Origin: PNNG01 sp046291695
GTDB taxonomy: Bacteria > Bacteroidota > Bacteroidia > UBA7662
DNA: 64,000 nt
Direction: 5' to 3'
Assembly (NCBI GenBank): GCA_046291695.1
Contig: JBKBSO010000001.1
Coordinates: 124,001 to 188,000 of the forward strand
The translations under genes and the position numbers were made by a program. The notes below the pieces were generated by a model. It worked only from the letters and a program-made list of their open reading frames with translations. It was not told the origin of the DNA and ran no database searches. Numbering within the stretch: position 1 is the stretch's first letter; each line of letters opens with the position of its first letter. Of this stretch, positions 16,594 through 25,972 are shown in pieces.

Positions 16594-19275
16594 ATGCGTA
16601 TAGGCATTTTTTTTGGCGGCAATTCGCGAGAGCGCGAGGTTTCCTTTGCAGGTGGCCGCACGGTTTACGACAATCTCAATAAGGCCCTTTTTGAGGCAGT
16701 ACCCATTTTTGTAGATAGTTTTGGTCGATTAGTTTTGCTTGATTGGAAGTTTCTATACAAAGGATCAATTAGAGACTTTTATCCTCCTGTTGATTTTTTA
16801 AAAGATTCACCTCATTTGTTTCAGGTATATGCCGAGCATTTGGGTGCATTAAATTTTGAGCAGCAGGAAGCCATGCTAAGGGAACTCGGAAAGCCTTTGG
16901 GCTTTGCTGAACTCGCTAACCACATTGACTTTGCTTTTTTAGCCTTGCACGGTAAGAATGGGGAAGATGGGCGCATACAGGGAATGTTGGAGTGGTACAA
17001 TATACCCTATTCGGGTTCAGGAATTGCGGCATCTGCCTTGGGCATGAATAAGGCTATTCAGAAACAGATGATGGCGGATATGGGCCTTGCAGTACCTGCC
17101 TGGCAGCAGATAGACGATACCCGTTGGCAACAACTTTCTTCTGCCGAAAGGCAGCACTTTCATCAAGCCTTGCTTAAGCAGTTGGGACTTCCTTTGGTGG
17201 TGAAAGCGGCGAATCAGGGAAGTAGTATTGGGATCAGTATTTTAGACCGGGATGACTTTTCGCTTTTCGAGCAAGCGGTTGACCGTTCATTCTTCCGGAG
17301 CCGAATTAGCCGGAGCAGTTGGTTAGGCATGACTCGGGATGCTCAGTTGCGGTTTGTACGCTCTTTTGCAGATATTCGTTCCGACATCGGACTGCCGGTA
17401 AAAGCGGCAGATGGTCGGTTAATTTATCATCCCGAGGACTTTTTAACCTACCTTGACGAGTATTTCGCAGCCAATACGCTAGATGTAGTTGTGGAAGCAC
17501 TTGATGGAGAGAGCACGGTGTTGTTCGAGAGTTTTATCAGCGGCAGAGAATTTTCTTGTATTGTTATTCAGCAAGAAGATGGCGGAGCAGTAGCCTTACC
17601 GCCCACAGGGATTGTTAAGGGTAAGGAGTTGTTTGATTACCGTTCGAAATACCTGCCTGGATTATCGCGCAAGGTAACCCCCATTGATTTGCCGGATGCT
17701 GATATTGAAGCCATTCGAGAAGCGTGTGAAGCGCTATTCAAGGCCTTCCACTTTGACGTTTACGCCCGAATCGATGGGTTTTATACCGAAGATGGTACAA
17801 TCTTTTTGAACGACCCGAATACCACTTCGGGCATGATGCCTTCTTCCTTTTTCTTTCATCAGGCAGCTGAAATCGGCCTAAATCCCAGTCAATTTTTAAC
17901 CTATATCATCCGCACCTCCTTACTTAGACGTAAGCAATCTACTTCTCTCCGTATAGTTTCGGAGCAGTTGCTTTCTGCAATGAATGATGCACTGGCAAGG
18001 GAACAGGCAGCCGTACAAACCCGCAAACGGATAGCTGTAATCATGGGTGGGTACTCAAGTGAACGTCACATTTCGGTAGAATCGGGCAGGAACATTTATG
18101 AAAAGCTGAGTTCCTCGGCAGCCTATGAACCCGGAAGTATTTTTTTAAGTGGTAAGGCTGGAGATTACCAGCTGCATGCCATACCCATTAATTTGCATTT
18201 GAAAGATAATGCCGATGACATTGCCGAAAAAATTAAAAACTTTAAGCTGCACCCCATAGTGTTGAAGGTTCAAGAGGCGTGCAAAGATATTACCCGACTG
18301 TTTGCATTTAGCCTGATTCAGCAACCCGAGCAGCTAAGTTTTGAGCAATTGGCTGAGCGTTTTGATGGGGTTTTTATTGCCCTTCATGGCCGACCGGGCG
18401 AGGATGGCGAACTGCAACGCCAACTCGAGAAGGTGGGTTTGCCATACAATGGCTCATCACCCGAAGCAAGTGCCATTACCATAAATAAGTTTGAAACCAA
18501 CGAAATATTGGCAAATGCTGGCTTAAAGGTAGCCAAGCATATGCTGGTGCATGAAGGTGAATTTGCAAGCCATGAGGCACTTGCCGATCATATTTTAGCT
18601 AATTTCCAGTTACCGGTGATTGCTAAACCTGTAGACGATGGCTGCTCATCGGCAGTAAAAAAGTTAAAAAACCGCGATGAGGTGCTGGCATACGCACAAC
18701 TGATATATCGTGAGCAGGAAGAATTACTTCCTCAAGCAGCGGCAGTTTTGAAACTAAGACTTAAAGAAGAATTTCCACAGAAGTCGGTCTTTCTTGTAGA
18801 AGAGTTTATAGAAAAAGGCGATGCCCGTTTCTTTCTTGAAGTTACGGGGGGCATGCTGTCGCATTATGACAACCAAGGTGAATTGGTGTATGAGTTTTTT
18901 GAGCCAAGTGAGAGCTTGGCCGAAGGTGAAGTGCTTTCACTGGAGGAAAAGTTCCTTGCAGGTGAGGGCTTGAACATAACCCCGGCCCGGTATACCGATA
19001 ACCCAACGGATAATGCCGTTGTTAGCGCTTATGTACGTGCTGAGCTAGAAAAAGCAGCCAGGGTGTTGGGCGTGGAAGGTTATTGTCGTATTGACGCCTT
19101 TGTGAAAATTTATAACCTTCAGCACATAGAAGTATATATCATAGAAATTAACTCGTTGCCTGGCATGACCCCGGCTACCTGCATTTTCCATCAGTGTGCC
19201 ATCAATGGTTACAAGCCGTACGACTTCATCGATCGTATTCTTAACTTTGGCCACCAACGCCTTCAAAAAGTATGA
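16594..19275 (+). CDS. Tandem D-alanine-D-alanine ligase (two ligase modules in one chain)
   Basis: An 893-residue protein containing two D-Ala-D-Ala ligase units, against about 300-360 residues for the usual single unit. Module 1 (about 1-455): GIFFGGNSREREVS, ALHGKNGEDG, ATP loop GSSIG (209-213), then RID (392-394) and NDPNTTSGMM (406-415). Module 2 (about 478-893): AVIMGGYSSERHIS, ALHGRPGEDG, KPVDDGCSSAV (678-688), RIDAF, and EINSLPGMTPAT (851-862). Module 2 has the canonical metal/phosphate motif but an altered ATP loop; module 1 has the reverse. Both grasp folds look complete, with no internal stop. The product would be D-Ala-D-Ala or a related depsipeptide for peptidoglycan. Its TGA overlaps the PASTA gene ATG by 4 bp. 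Confidence 0.85.
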   Translation: MRIGIFFGGNSREREVSFAGGRTVYDNLNKALFEAVPIFVDSFGRLVLLDWKFLYKGSIRDFYPPVDFLKDSPHLFQVYAEHLGALNFEQQEAMLRELGKPLGFAELANHIDFAFLALHGKNGEDGRIQGMLEWYNIPYSGSGIAASALGMNKAIQKQMMADMGLAVPAWQQIDDTRWQQLSSAERQHFHQALLKQLGLPLVVKAANQGSSIGISILDRDDFSLFEQAVDRSFFRSRISRSSWLGMTRDAQLRFVRSFADIRSDIGLPVKAADGRLIYHPEDFLTYLDEYFAANTLDVVVEALDGESTVLFESFISGREFSCIVIQQEDGGAVALPPTGIVKGKELFDYRSKYLPGLSRKVTPIDLPDADIEAIREACEALFKAFHFDVYARIDGFYTEDGTIFLNDPNTTSGMMPSSFFFHQAAEIGLNPSQFLTYIIRTSLLRRKQSTSLRIVSEQLLSAMNDALAREQAAVQTRKRIAVIMGGYSSERHISVESGRNIYEKLSSSAAYEPGSIFLSGKAGDYQLHAIPINLHLKDNADDIAEKIKNFKLHPIVLKVQEACKDITRLFAFSLIQQPEQLSFEQLAERFDGVFIALHGRPGEDGELQRQLEKVGLPYNGSSPEASAITINKFETNEILANAGLKVAKHMLVHEGEFASHEALADHILANFQLPVIAKPVDDGCSSAVKKLKNRDEVLAYAQLIYREQEELLPQAAAVLKLRLKEEFPQKSVFLVEEFIEKGDARFFLEVTGGMLSHYDNQGELVYEFFEPSESLAEGEVLSLEEKFLAGEGLNITPARYTDNPTDNAVVSAYVRAELEKAARVLGVEGYCRIDAFVKIYNLQHIEVYIIEINSLPGMTPATCIFHQCAINGYKPYDFIDRILNFGHQRLQKV

Positions 19276-20027
19276 GCATCATTCGTTTTTTTACCAGTAG
19301 CAGCTTTTGGGTGCAACTCGGAATGGCCTTGCTCATTGGAGTAGGGATGATAATTGGTTTGGTGCAATACCTCAAGGTATATACCAAGCACGGGCAGGAA
19401 ATTGAAGTGCCTGATTTGACTGATTTGCATATTGATCAGATTGGCCAGCTGCTGTCTCAGCATAAGCTGCGCTTTCAAGTTGTAGATTCAACCTACTTAA
19501 GGGGGAAACAGGCGATGTTGGTGTACGAACAAGACCCAAAGGCTGGTAGCATGGTAAAAGAAAATCGCACCATTTATTTGTCAATTACATCTTCGAATAC
19601 ACCTAAAGTAAAGTTACCCGACCTGGTAGATTTGAGCTTACGCAAAGCGACTATTGACCTTAAGAACTTGGGCCTTACAGTGGGTGAGCTCATAATGCGA
19701 CCCGATATCGCCAACAATGTAGTCTTAGAGATGAGCATGTCGGGTAAACAGGTTTACCCTGGGAAAGAAGTCCCTAAGGGAAGTACAGTAGACCTGGTGG
19801 TAGGCATATACAATGTTGATTCATTGGTGAGTATTCCCAATTTAATTGGGTTAAACATCGAAGAGGCACGCTTTTACCTGAGTGAAAATGCGCTGTATTT
19901 GGGAAGGATTACCTATGGAACTGCAATAAGCGATACTTCAAAGGCGTTAGTCGTTCGACAATTCCCTGAAGTTGAAGAAGAGGAGTTGATCAACACCATG
20001 TCATATGTAGACATTTGGGTGGAATAA
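19272..20027 (+). CDS. PASTA-domain membrane protein
   Basis: The 251-residue protein has one N-terminal helix (about residues 14-32, QLGMALLIGVGMIIGLVQYL) and three PASTA repeats in the periplasm: about 42-108 (EVPDLTDLHIDQIGQLL), 112-180 (KLPDLVDLSLRKATIDL) and 185-251 (SIPNLIGLNIEEARFYL). PASTA domains bind peptidoglycan or muropeptides in Gram-positive kinases and penicillin-binding proteins. Here there is no kinase domain. It is translationally coupled to the Ddl fusion, which points to a shared cell-wall role. A pseudouridine synthase gene that commonly accompanies this pair in Bacteroidota is not present here. Confidence 0.87.
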   Translation: MSIIRFFTSSSFWVQLGMALLIGVGMIIGLVQYLKVYTKHGQEIEVPDLTDLHIDQIGQLLSQHKLRFQVVDSTYLRGKQAMLVYEQDPKAGSMVKENRTIYLSITSSNTPKVKLPDLVDLSLRKATIDLKNLGLTVGELIMRPDIANNVVLEMSMSGKQVYPGKEVPKGSTVDLVVGIYNVDSLVSIPNLIGLNIEEARFYLSENALYLGRITYGTAISDTSKALVVRQFPEVEEEELINTMSYVDIWVE

Positions 20028-20036
20028 ATGTAAAGC

Positions 20037-21845
20037 ATGCTGCGAGTAGTTTTCCTTTTTATAGCTTTTGTTTTGCTTTCGGTAGCTGCCAAGGCGCAAG
20101 AAGTGTTAACCCCATTAGGGGTCAATTATCAGTTGCGTCAGCTCGCTTCTAGTATGCGCGTATCGAATCAACTTGATACCATTAATTTGCCCTTTGTAGA
20201 TGATTTTTCTTCGCGTGGGGTATTTCCTTCGCATCAAAGGTGGACTGATAGGCATGTATTTATAAATACCGATATGGCGGATAATCCGCCAACCATTGGT
20301 GTTGCCACCTTCGATGGCCTTGATGAGTTTGGTGAGCCTTACGATATCAGTTCGCCAACCGCTGTGGGATTGGCCGACCAACTCAGTTCTCAGGCCATTA
20401 ATTTGGGTGCCGACAGTCCAGCCGATTCGGTTTACCTAAGCTTCTTTTTTCAACCTGCAGGATTGTGCGATCCACCAGAATCGAATGATTCGCTCAGCCT
20501 TGAATTTTTTGGCTCAGACAGCAGCTGGAATTACATTTGGGGAGTTAAAGGCAGTATGAACCGCCCCTTTCAACAGCGCATGATACCGGTGCGAGATTCT
20601 TTGTATTTTCATCCTGGTTTTAGGTTTAGGTTTAAATCAACCGGCAGTTTGACTGGCAATGTAGATGTTTGGCATCTCGACTATGTTCGACTCAATCGGA
20701 ATAGGAATATCAACGATACTGCCTTCACCGATGTGGCGTATCAAACCAAACCCAAATCGGTTTTAAATTTGTATCAGGATATCCCTGTTCATCAGTATTT
20801 TGCAGATCCGGTCAGGTTTAGGGAGGTAGAGCATGGGAGTATGGCGCATAATTTGGGCGATAACCGCAATGTTGCGTACAAGTACACTTCCATAAACAAA
20901 ACAAGTGGCGCGGTGATTTCGGATATTGGATTCCAAAGCATTTCGTTTCCAATGACCAGTACGGCGAATTTTAGCTTTCCAACATTTCCGTTGAACCTGA
21001 CGCAGCCGGATCCTTTTGTGCTTGAAACCACTTTTTTACTTTCCAATACGCCTGATTTTTTACCCACCAACGATACAGCGCGTAGAACACAGCATTTTAC
21101 CAATTATTTTGCCTACGACGATGGCACCGCTGAAACAGGTTACGGACTCAATATTATCGGTGGGAGCGTTGCCTATAAATTTTATTTGGCGCGACCCGAT
21201 ACCGTATGGGGGATGTGGATGTATTTTACCCAAGCAGCTGAAAATGCCGCATTGGAGCTCTTCAACCTTAAAGTATGGTCATTTATTGGCGAAGGCGGTT
21301 TTTCGGGTAATGAGTCGGAACTGACCTCACAGGATTTGCTACGCCCGCTTTATGGCGATAGTTTGGGGGAGTTTATTTATTACGCTTTGGATACGCCTGT
21401 TTACGTTCGTGATTCTTTTTATGTAGGCTGGCAGCAACTTAGCCCGCGGCTAATTAACATTGGGCTTGATCGCAATCATCAAATTCCTGGGGTAAAGTGG
21501 TTTAATGTACAAGGTCAATGGGTTCAGTCGCAAATTCCCGGAAGTTGGATGATTAGGCCGGTTATGGGTGACGTTCCTCCTTTTCCGGCCAGTGTAAAGG
21601 CTACTACACCCTTTGCAAAGCGACCGGTTTTATATCCGAATCCAGCGCGTGAGCGGGTGTTTATAAGACATGAATACCCAATACGGGAGTATCAAATTCG
21701 TGACTTGCAAGGAAGAATAATTGTGCAACAACAGTTTTTTGATGATACAGGAATCGACCTTGGTGGCTTAGCTCCTGGCATGTACCTGATAGCGCTAAAG
21801 AATGCCTTAGGACAGGCTTTTAGCGAAAAGCTTATCATTCGTTGA
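20037..21845 (+). CDS. Secreted protein with T9SS C-terminal sorting domain
   Basis: A 602-residue exported protein. The signal peptide ends after VLLSVAAKAQ (about residue 21). The body is beta-rich with no catalytic motif I recognise; it contains a repeated F-x-D-D-G-T/S pattern and tryptophan/aspartate-rich strands such as NYIWGVKG. Residues from about 525 form a type A T9SS sorting domain (VLYPNPARERVFI ... GLAPGMYLIALKNALG), so it should be carried across the outer membrane by the type IX system and possibly attached to the surface. It follows the PASTA gene by 9 bp and may be co-transcribed, but a functional link is not evident. Confidence 0.8.
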   Translation: MLRVVFLFIAFVLLSVAAKAQEVLTPLGVNYQLRQLASSMRVSNQLDTINLPFVDDFSSRGVFPSHQRWTDRHVFINTDMADNPPTIGVATFDGLDEFGEPYDISSPTAVGLADQLSSQAINLGADSPADSVYLSFFFQPAGLCDPPESNDSLSLEFFGSDSSWNYIWGVKGSMNRPFQQRMIPVRDSLYFHPGFRFRFKSTGSLTGNVDVWHLDYVRLNRNRNINDTAFTDVAYQTKPKSVLNLYQDIPVHQYFADPVRFREVEHGSMAHNLGDNRNVAYKYTSINKTSGAVISDIGFQSISFPMTSTANFSFPTFPLNLTQPDPFVLETTFLLSNTPDFLPTNDTARRTQHFTNYFAYDDGTAETGYGLNIIGGSVAYKFYLARPDTVWGMWMYFTQAAENAALELFNLKVWSFIGEGGFSGNESELTSQDLLRPLYGDSLGEFIYYALDTPVYVRDSFYVGWQQLSPRLINIGLDRNHQIPGVKWFNVQGQWVQSQIPGSWMIRPVMGDVPPFPASVKATTPFAKRPVLYPNPARERVFIRHEYPIREYQIRDLQGRIIVQQQFFDDTGIDLGGLAPGMYLIALKNALGQAFSEKLIIR

Positions 21846-21881
21846 ATTTAGTTACAGGCTGTTATTCGCTTGAATAAAGCG

Positions 21882-21889
21882 TATCTTTG
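21882..21889 (+). promoter_or_regulatory. -7 box for the acyl-CoA thioesterase gene
   Basis: Exact TATCTTTG, 18 bp before the ATG at 21908. The expected -33 region is not convincing. Confidence 0.45.
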
Positions 21890-21907
21890 TAGCAAAGTTC
21901 AGAACCC

Positions 21908-22435
21908 ATGCGCCAAAAAGCTTTCAAAACCCCTTCCGAGTCGCTCACCATTATGAATGAGTTGGTATTGCCCAACGACACCAATACCTTACACAATCTG
22001 ATGGGAGGAAAACTGCTTCATTGGATGGATATTTGTGCGGCTATTTCCGCGCAAAAGCACAGCAACCGCATCGTTGTGACTGCCAGTGTTGATAATGTAA
22101 GCTTTAGCAAAAGTATCAAGTTGGGAGATGTGGTTACACTTACATCCAAAGTAACACGTGCTTTCAATTCTTCGATGGAAGTGCATATTGAAGTATGGGC
22201 CGAAAACATCCCTGCCGGTCATAAATACAAGTGCAATGAGGCTTACTTTACCTTTGTAGCTGTAGATCAGCTAGGGAATACCATTGTGGTGCCCGAGCTA
22301 AAGCCCGAGACCGAGGAGGAGCAGCGTTTATTTGAAGGAGCATTGCGCCGTCGACAACTGCGTTTAATCCTTGGAGGACGCATGAAGCCTGATGAGGCCA
22401 CGGAGTTGAAGATGCTCTTTACGGTGCCCTCCTAA
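21908..22435 (+). CDS. acyl-CoA thioesterase (YciA-like hotdog fold)
   Basis: A 175-residue hotdog-fold thioesterase. Family marks are the N-terminal MNELVLPNDTNTLHNLMGGKLLHWMD, which carries the catalytic N and D of the YciA/BFIT group, and the strand SVDNVSFSKSIKLGDVVTL. It hydrolyses acyl-CoA to free CoA and acid; chain-length preference cannot be read from the sequence. It has its own promoter box and ends in a strong bidirectional terminator shared with the convergent M16 gene. Confidence 0.88.
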   Translation: MRQKAFKTPSESLTIMNELVLPNDTNTLHNLMGGKLLHWMDICAAISAQKHSNRIVVTASVDNVSFSKSIKLGDVVTLTSKVTRAFNSSMEVHIEVWAENIPAGHKYKCNEAYFTFVAVDQLGNTIVVPELKPETEEEQRLFEGALRRRQLRLILGGRMKPDEATELKMLFTVPS

Positions 22436-22470
22436 AAAAAAGCCAGCTCAAACGATGAGCTGGCTTTTTT
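22434..22470. terminator. Bidirectional terminator between thioesterase and M16 genes
   Basis: Fifteen-base arms (22436-22450 and 22456-22470), core GCCAGCTCA - AACGA - TGAGCTGGC, flanked by A-run on the left and T-run on the right so that it ends transcripts from both strands. The A-run overlaps the TAA stop of the thioesterase gene. Confidence 0.9.
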
Positions 22471-22489
22471 GCTAATGGGCTAAGCTGTA

Positions 22490-24565
22490 TTAATTAACTT
22501 TAAAATCAGCAGCTTTCATTTTGGCATTAACATTTACTTTGCTGAGTTCAAGTTCAAGCATTTGAATGCCCAAATCAATGGTAGTCTTATGCGGGACTTT
22601 GATGCCTCCTTTAACTTCACGATAGTCACTTAAGTCGGATGTTTGTACCACTTCACCCTGGGGGCCTTTTTCAATACTTACTTCACGAACTTTTAATCCG
22701 CTTTCTATATCATAATATTCGGTTTGCTTACTCCCGCTTTGGTTTTCAACTTCCAAGATATAGGCATCTTTTCCATTGATAGATTCAATGCCCAATAAGC
22801 TAAGTTTATATCCGCTGCCTGAATAATCCGCTTCGGGAAGCATACTGGCACTGCTTTTGATTTTTTCAAGCTCCTCTCCGGTAATTTCTTTAGCTCCCTG
22901 CATGCCCGATTGCTTGGCTTTGGTTCCATCGAAGGTTACCTGCTGCATCACCATCGCGCCGTTCACTACCACTTTGGTTTCAATAAGATTCGGACGCATT
23001 TTTTTTACATTCATAGCAATGCTCATACCTTGCATGGAAGCGCCCATTTCTACTTCTATATTCTTGATCTTTTTCCAATTTTGGATACCCCCAATAGCGT
23101 TGATATAACGGTCGACTACTGTCTGTGCAGTAAGCCCTTCAGGAAGTGGTTTCGCTTCTTTTACCGGATTACCGTACATATCAAAGAATTCGACTTCGCC
23201 ACTAGCAGCGTATTTACCCAAAGATTCGGCCATGGCGTTTTTACTGCCAACACAAATGATGTAAGCCTGTGAAGGTAAAATATACTTTTGCGCAACCCTT
23301 TGTACATCAGTAGGGGTAAGAGCAGCCAGATTTTTAAGGTAATTGCGATAATAATCTTTTGGCATATTATGCCGCTCTATTTCAATAGCATAGCTAGCAA
23401 TGGTTTGTGGATTTTGCAAACCAATGGCAAAGGTGCCATTCAGATAGCTTAAAATGCCATTCACTTCACTTTCGGGAGCAATACTATCCCTTATTCGATT
23501 TAATTCATACAAAAATTGCATCACCGAACTGTCGGTTACTGCATTCCGTACTTGTGCGTAAGCATTAAACTGGCCAACCAGTTTGTTTCTACTCAAACTT
23601 GAATATGCCCCGTAGGTAAATCCATAGGTTTCGCGCAAATTATTAAATAAACGAGCATCGCCTCCACCCAAGATGGTGTTCATTACGCTGGCCGCAATGG
23701 CATCATCAGCACCAGGCTTTAAATCTACCGGGTGAGCAATATTGATGACGGTTTGAACGGCTACAGGGCGATCGACCACAATGACCCGCGTACGGGCAGG
23801 AGCTGTGGGCATCATGTAGCTATGCTTAGGCACTTCTTTCTGTTCCCATTTGCCAAAGGCGTCGGTTACCAGCTTTTTGGCTTCTTCGAGCGTAATGTCG
23901 CCCACTAAGGCCAGATAGCCCACATTTGGACGGAAATAGGTATCGAAATGATGCTTACAAAGCGCGAGGTTCACTTTTTCAACACTTTGTTCTGTTGATA
24001 TTTGTCCGTAAGGATGTTGTTTGCCATACACCATTACATTACGAATTTTACCAGCAATGGCGTTGGCATCATCCTTTTCGGTCTGTAAGCCCGAAATGGT
24101 TTGCTTTTTAATCAAGTCTAACTCTTCCTGCCTAAATTCTGACTCCAGAATAAGTTCGCTCAAAATGCTGAACAGCTCATTCTTGTATTTAGAAAGGGCA
24201 GAGGCATGTAACCCGTTTGAGGATGTGCCAATATTAGCTCCAATTTGATCGATATATGCGTCGATTTCAGCCTTTGTTTTGTTTTTAGTACCTGTGCGAA
24301 TGAGTTCTCCGGTAATATCTACATAACCAACGGCCTCGCCTTCCATCACGGGATCAGTATCGAGTACCAATGAAACGGTAAGACGGGGTAGCTTGCTGTT
24401 TTGAACTACAAATACCTTCAGGCCATTGTCGAGGGTGAAGCGATCCGGGTCATTCAATTTTATTTCAGGTGCCGGACCTGCGACAGGGCGCTTACTCCGG
24501 TCGAGCTGTGCTTCTGCCTCGAAAAAACCGAAGCAGATAAATACAAGTATGATAAGTCTTTTCAT
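22490..24565 (-). CDS. M16-family protein lacking the zinc site, with C-terminal LolA-like domain
   Basis: The exported protein (691 residues from ATG 24565; the frame opens further up but MKRLIILVFI ... EAEAQ is a clean signal peptide) has an M16 peptidase fold at about 40-480. At the place of the HxxEH zinc motif it reads D83-I-T-G86-E87, so the zinc ligands are gone and it should not be catalytic alone. The later R/Y motif region FTYGAYSSL, typical of the C-terminal M16 half, is kept. Residues about 500-691 resemble the outer-membrane lipoprotein-sorting (LolA-like) beta fold, e.g. YDIESGLKVREV. The active M16 partner starts 7 bp upstream, so they likely form a heterodimer. Confidence 0.85.
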   Translation of the reverse strand: MKRLIILVFICFGFFEAEAQLDRSKRPVAGPAPEIKLNDPDRFTLDNGLKVFVVQNSKLPRLTVSLVLDTDPVMEGEAVGYVDITGELIRTGTKNKTKAEIDAYIDQIGANIGTSSNGLHASALSKYKNELFSILSELILESEFRQEELDLIKKQTISGLQTEKDDANAIAGKIRNVMVYGKQHPYGQISTEQSVEKVNLALCKHHFDTYFRPNVGYLALVGDITLEEAKKLVTDAFGKWEQKEVPKHSYMMPTAPARTRVIVVDRPVAVQTVINIAHPVDLKPGADDAIAASVMNTILGGGDARLFNNLRETYGFTYGAYSSLSRNKLVGQFNAYAQVRNAVTDSSVMQFLYELNRIRDSIAPESEVNGILSYLNGTFAIGLQNPQTIASYAIEIERHNMPKDYYRNYLKNLAALTPTDVQRVAQKYILPSQAYIICVGSKNAMAESLGKYAASGEVEFFDMYGNPVKEAKPLPEGLTAQTVVDRYINAIGGIQNWKKIKNIEVEMGASMQGMSIAMNVKKMRPNLIETKVVVNGAMVMQQVTFDGTKAKQSGMQGAKEITGEELEKIKSSASMLPEADYSGSGYKLSLLGIESINGKDAYILEVENQSGSKQTEYYDIESGLKVREVSIEKGPQGEVVQTSDLSDYREVKGGIKVPHKTTIDLGIQMLELELSKVNVNAKMKAADFKVN

Positions 24566-24572
24566 GGTAGAA

Positions 24573-25889
24573 TTATTGGGCTGATTTAGGAAGGTAATAG
24601 AGGACGACGCGATTGGATTCGACCAGGTATTTTTTGGCAGCGTTTTGAATGTCTTCACGCGTAACCTTGCGGTATTTATCAATTTCAGTATTGATCAGAT
24701 TAGGATCACCATACCACATCCAGTAGTCCGATAAACTTTCTGCAATGCCTTGTACACTGGCATTTGAGCTTACAAAACTGTTTTCAATTTGGTTCAGTAA
24801 TTTCTGGTATTCCTGTTCAGAAATCAATTCATTTTTAACGCGGTCGTATTCGGCAATCATGGCATTTTCAAGTTCTTGCGGGGTAACACCCATATTTACG
24901 ATGCCAAACATGAGGGCCACACTATGGTCTTCTAAAGCAATAGGATAAGCGCCCACAAATAGACCCTTTTGCTGTTCATTCACAATGCTCTTTTGAAAAC
25001 GACTACTTTGCCCTTGTGAAAGGAGTTTGGCTAGCATATCTACTGCATAAAATTCGTTTGAGCCTCTGGCAGGCACTTTGAAGTTGTGAATCACCGCAGG
25101 AAGCTGGATATTGTCATATACTGTATCACGTACCTCAGCCGTCTGTGCAGGTTCTTTGATGGTATTTCTGGGAATCGTTCGGCCACCACGTGGAATGCTT
25201 CCAAAATATTTTTCGATCCAGGCTTTGGTTTGTTTAGCATCAATGTCGCCAGCAATACTTAAAATGGCATTTTCAGGAACATAATAGGTTTTGTAGAACT
25301 CCATAAATTCCTCGCGTTGCGCAGCGTTTAAGTGATCCATTGAACCAATTACACCTCTGCTGTAAGGATGCATCTGAAAAGTGCGTTTCATGGTTTCGTC
25401 TAACAAGCTACCATAGGGCGTATTGTCAAAGCGCTGACGTCGTTCTTCTTTAACGACTTCGCGTTGGGTTTCAATGCCAATGTCCTCAATTTTGGCATGC
25501 AACATCCGTTCACTCTCCATCCATAAACCCAATTCTAATTGGTTGGAAGGTAGAATTTCAAAATAAAAGGTACGGTCGTAATTGGTGTTTGCATTTAAAA
25601 CACCACCATTGTTCTTCACCAGCTTCATGTATTCTCCTCTTCCGATATTTTCACTCCCTTCAAAGAGTAAATGTTCAAAAAAATGAGCAAAACCAGTACG
25701 TTCAGGGTGTTCGTCTTTACTGCCGACTTTGTAAGACACAGTAACGGCTACAATAGGTGTGCTTTTGTCTTCATGCAAGATTACGCGTAGGCCATTTTTC
25801 AACTCGTAATTTTCGAATTGAATTTTGTTTTGGCCAATACTCATACTGCTCCATATTATAAGTACAAGCGCTAAAAGGGTTGTTTTCAT
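24573..25889 (-). CDS. M16-family zinc metalloprotease (catalytic partner)
   Basis: A 438-residue exported protease with signal peptide to about residue 20 (SSMSIGQ). The zinc motif is H69-F-F-E72-H73 and the third ligand is E149 in EVVKEERR, the right distance downstream. The C-terminal half keeps the FQKSIVNEQ and substrate-binding region but ends at about one M16 unit. M16 enzymes degrade short unfolded peptides inside a clamshell; one-half proteins need a partner, and the non-catalytic gene immediately downstream supplies it. The spacer upstream (25890-25972) contains a 7-bp inverted repeat. Confidence 0.92.
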   Translation of the reverse strand: MKTTLLALVLIIWSSMSIGQNKIQFENYELKNGLRVILHEDKSTPIVAVTVSYKVGSKDEHPERTGFAHFFEHLLFEGSENIGRGEYMKLVKNNGGVLNANTNYDRTFYFEILPSNQLELGLWMESERMLHAKIEDIGIETQREVVKEERRQRFDNTPYGSLLDETMKRTFQMHPYSRGVIGSMDHLNAAQREEFMEFYKTYYVPENAILSIAGDIDAKQTKAWIEKYFGSIPRGGRTIPRNTIKEPAQTAEVRDTVYDNIQLPAVIHNFKVPARGSNEFYAVDMLAKLLSQGQSSRFQKSIVNEQQKGLFVGAYPIALEDHSVALMFGIVNMGVTPQELENAMIAEYDRVKNELISEQEYQKLLNQIENSFVSSNASVQGIAESLSDYWMWYGDPNLINTEIDKYRKVTREDIQNAAKKYLVESNRVVLYYLPKSAQ

Positions 25890-25921
25890 AATGAAAATTT
25901 GATTTTATCGAAATATGCTAT

Positions 25922-25944
25922 GTTTATTCATTTAGTCAATAAAC
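25922..25944. repeat. Inverted repeat GTTTATT-N9-AATAAAC upstream of the M16 pair
   Basis: Perfect 7-bp arms (25922-25928 and 25938-25944) with a 9-bp centre, 33 bp before the M16 start. Spacing of about one and a half helical turns suits a dimeric repressor, but the AT-rich content makes chance occurrence possible. Confidence 0.3.
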
Positions 25945-25972
25945 CTGCTGTTTTGTTAACCTTTATTAACCA

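Noticed and set aside
16594..19275. Tandem ligase as an assembly duplication
   Set aside because: The two halves are only distantly similar and have different motif variants, so this is an old duplication or fusion, not a repeated read.
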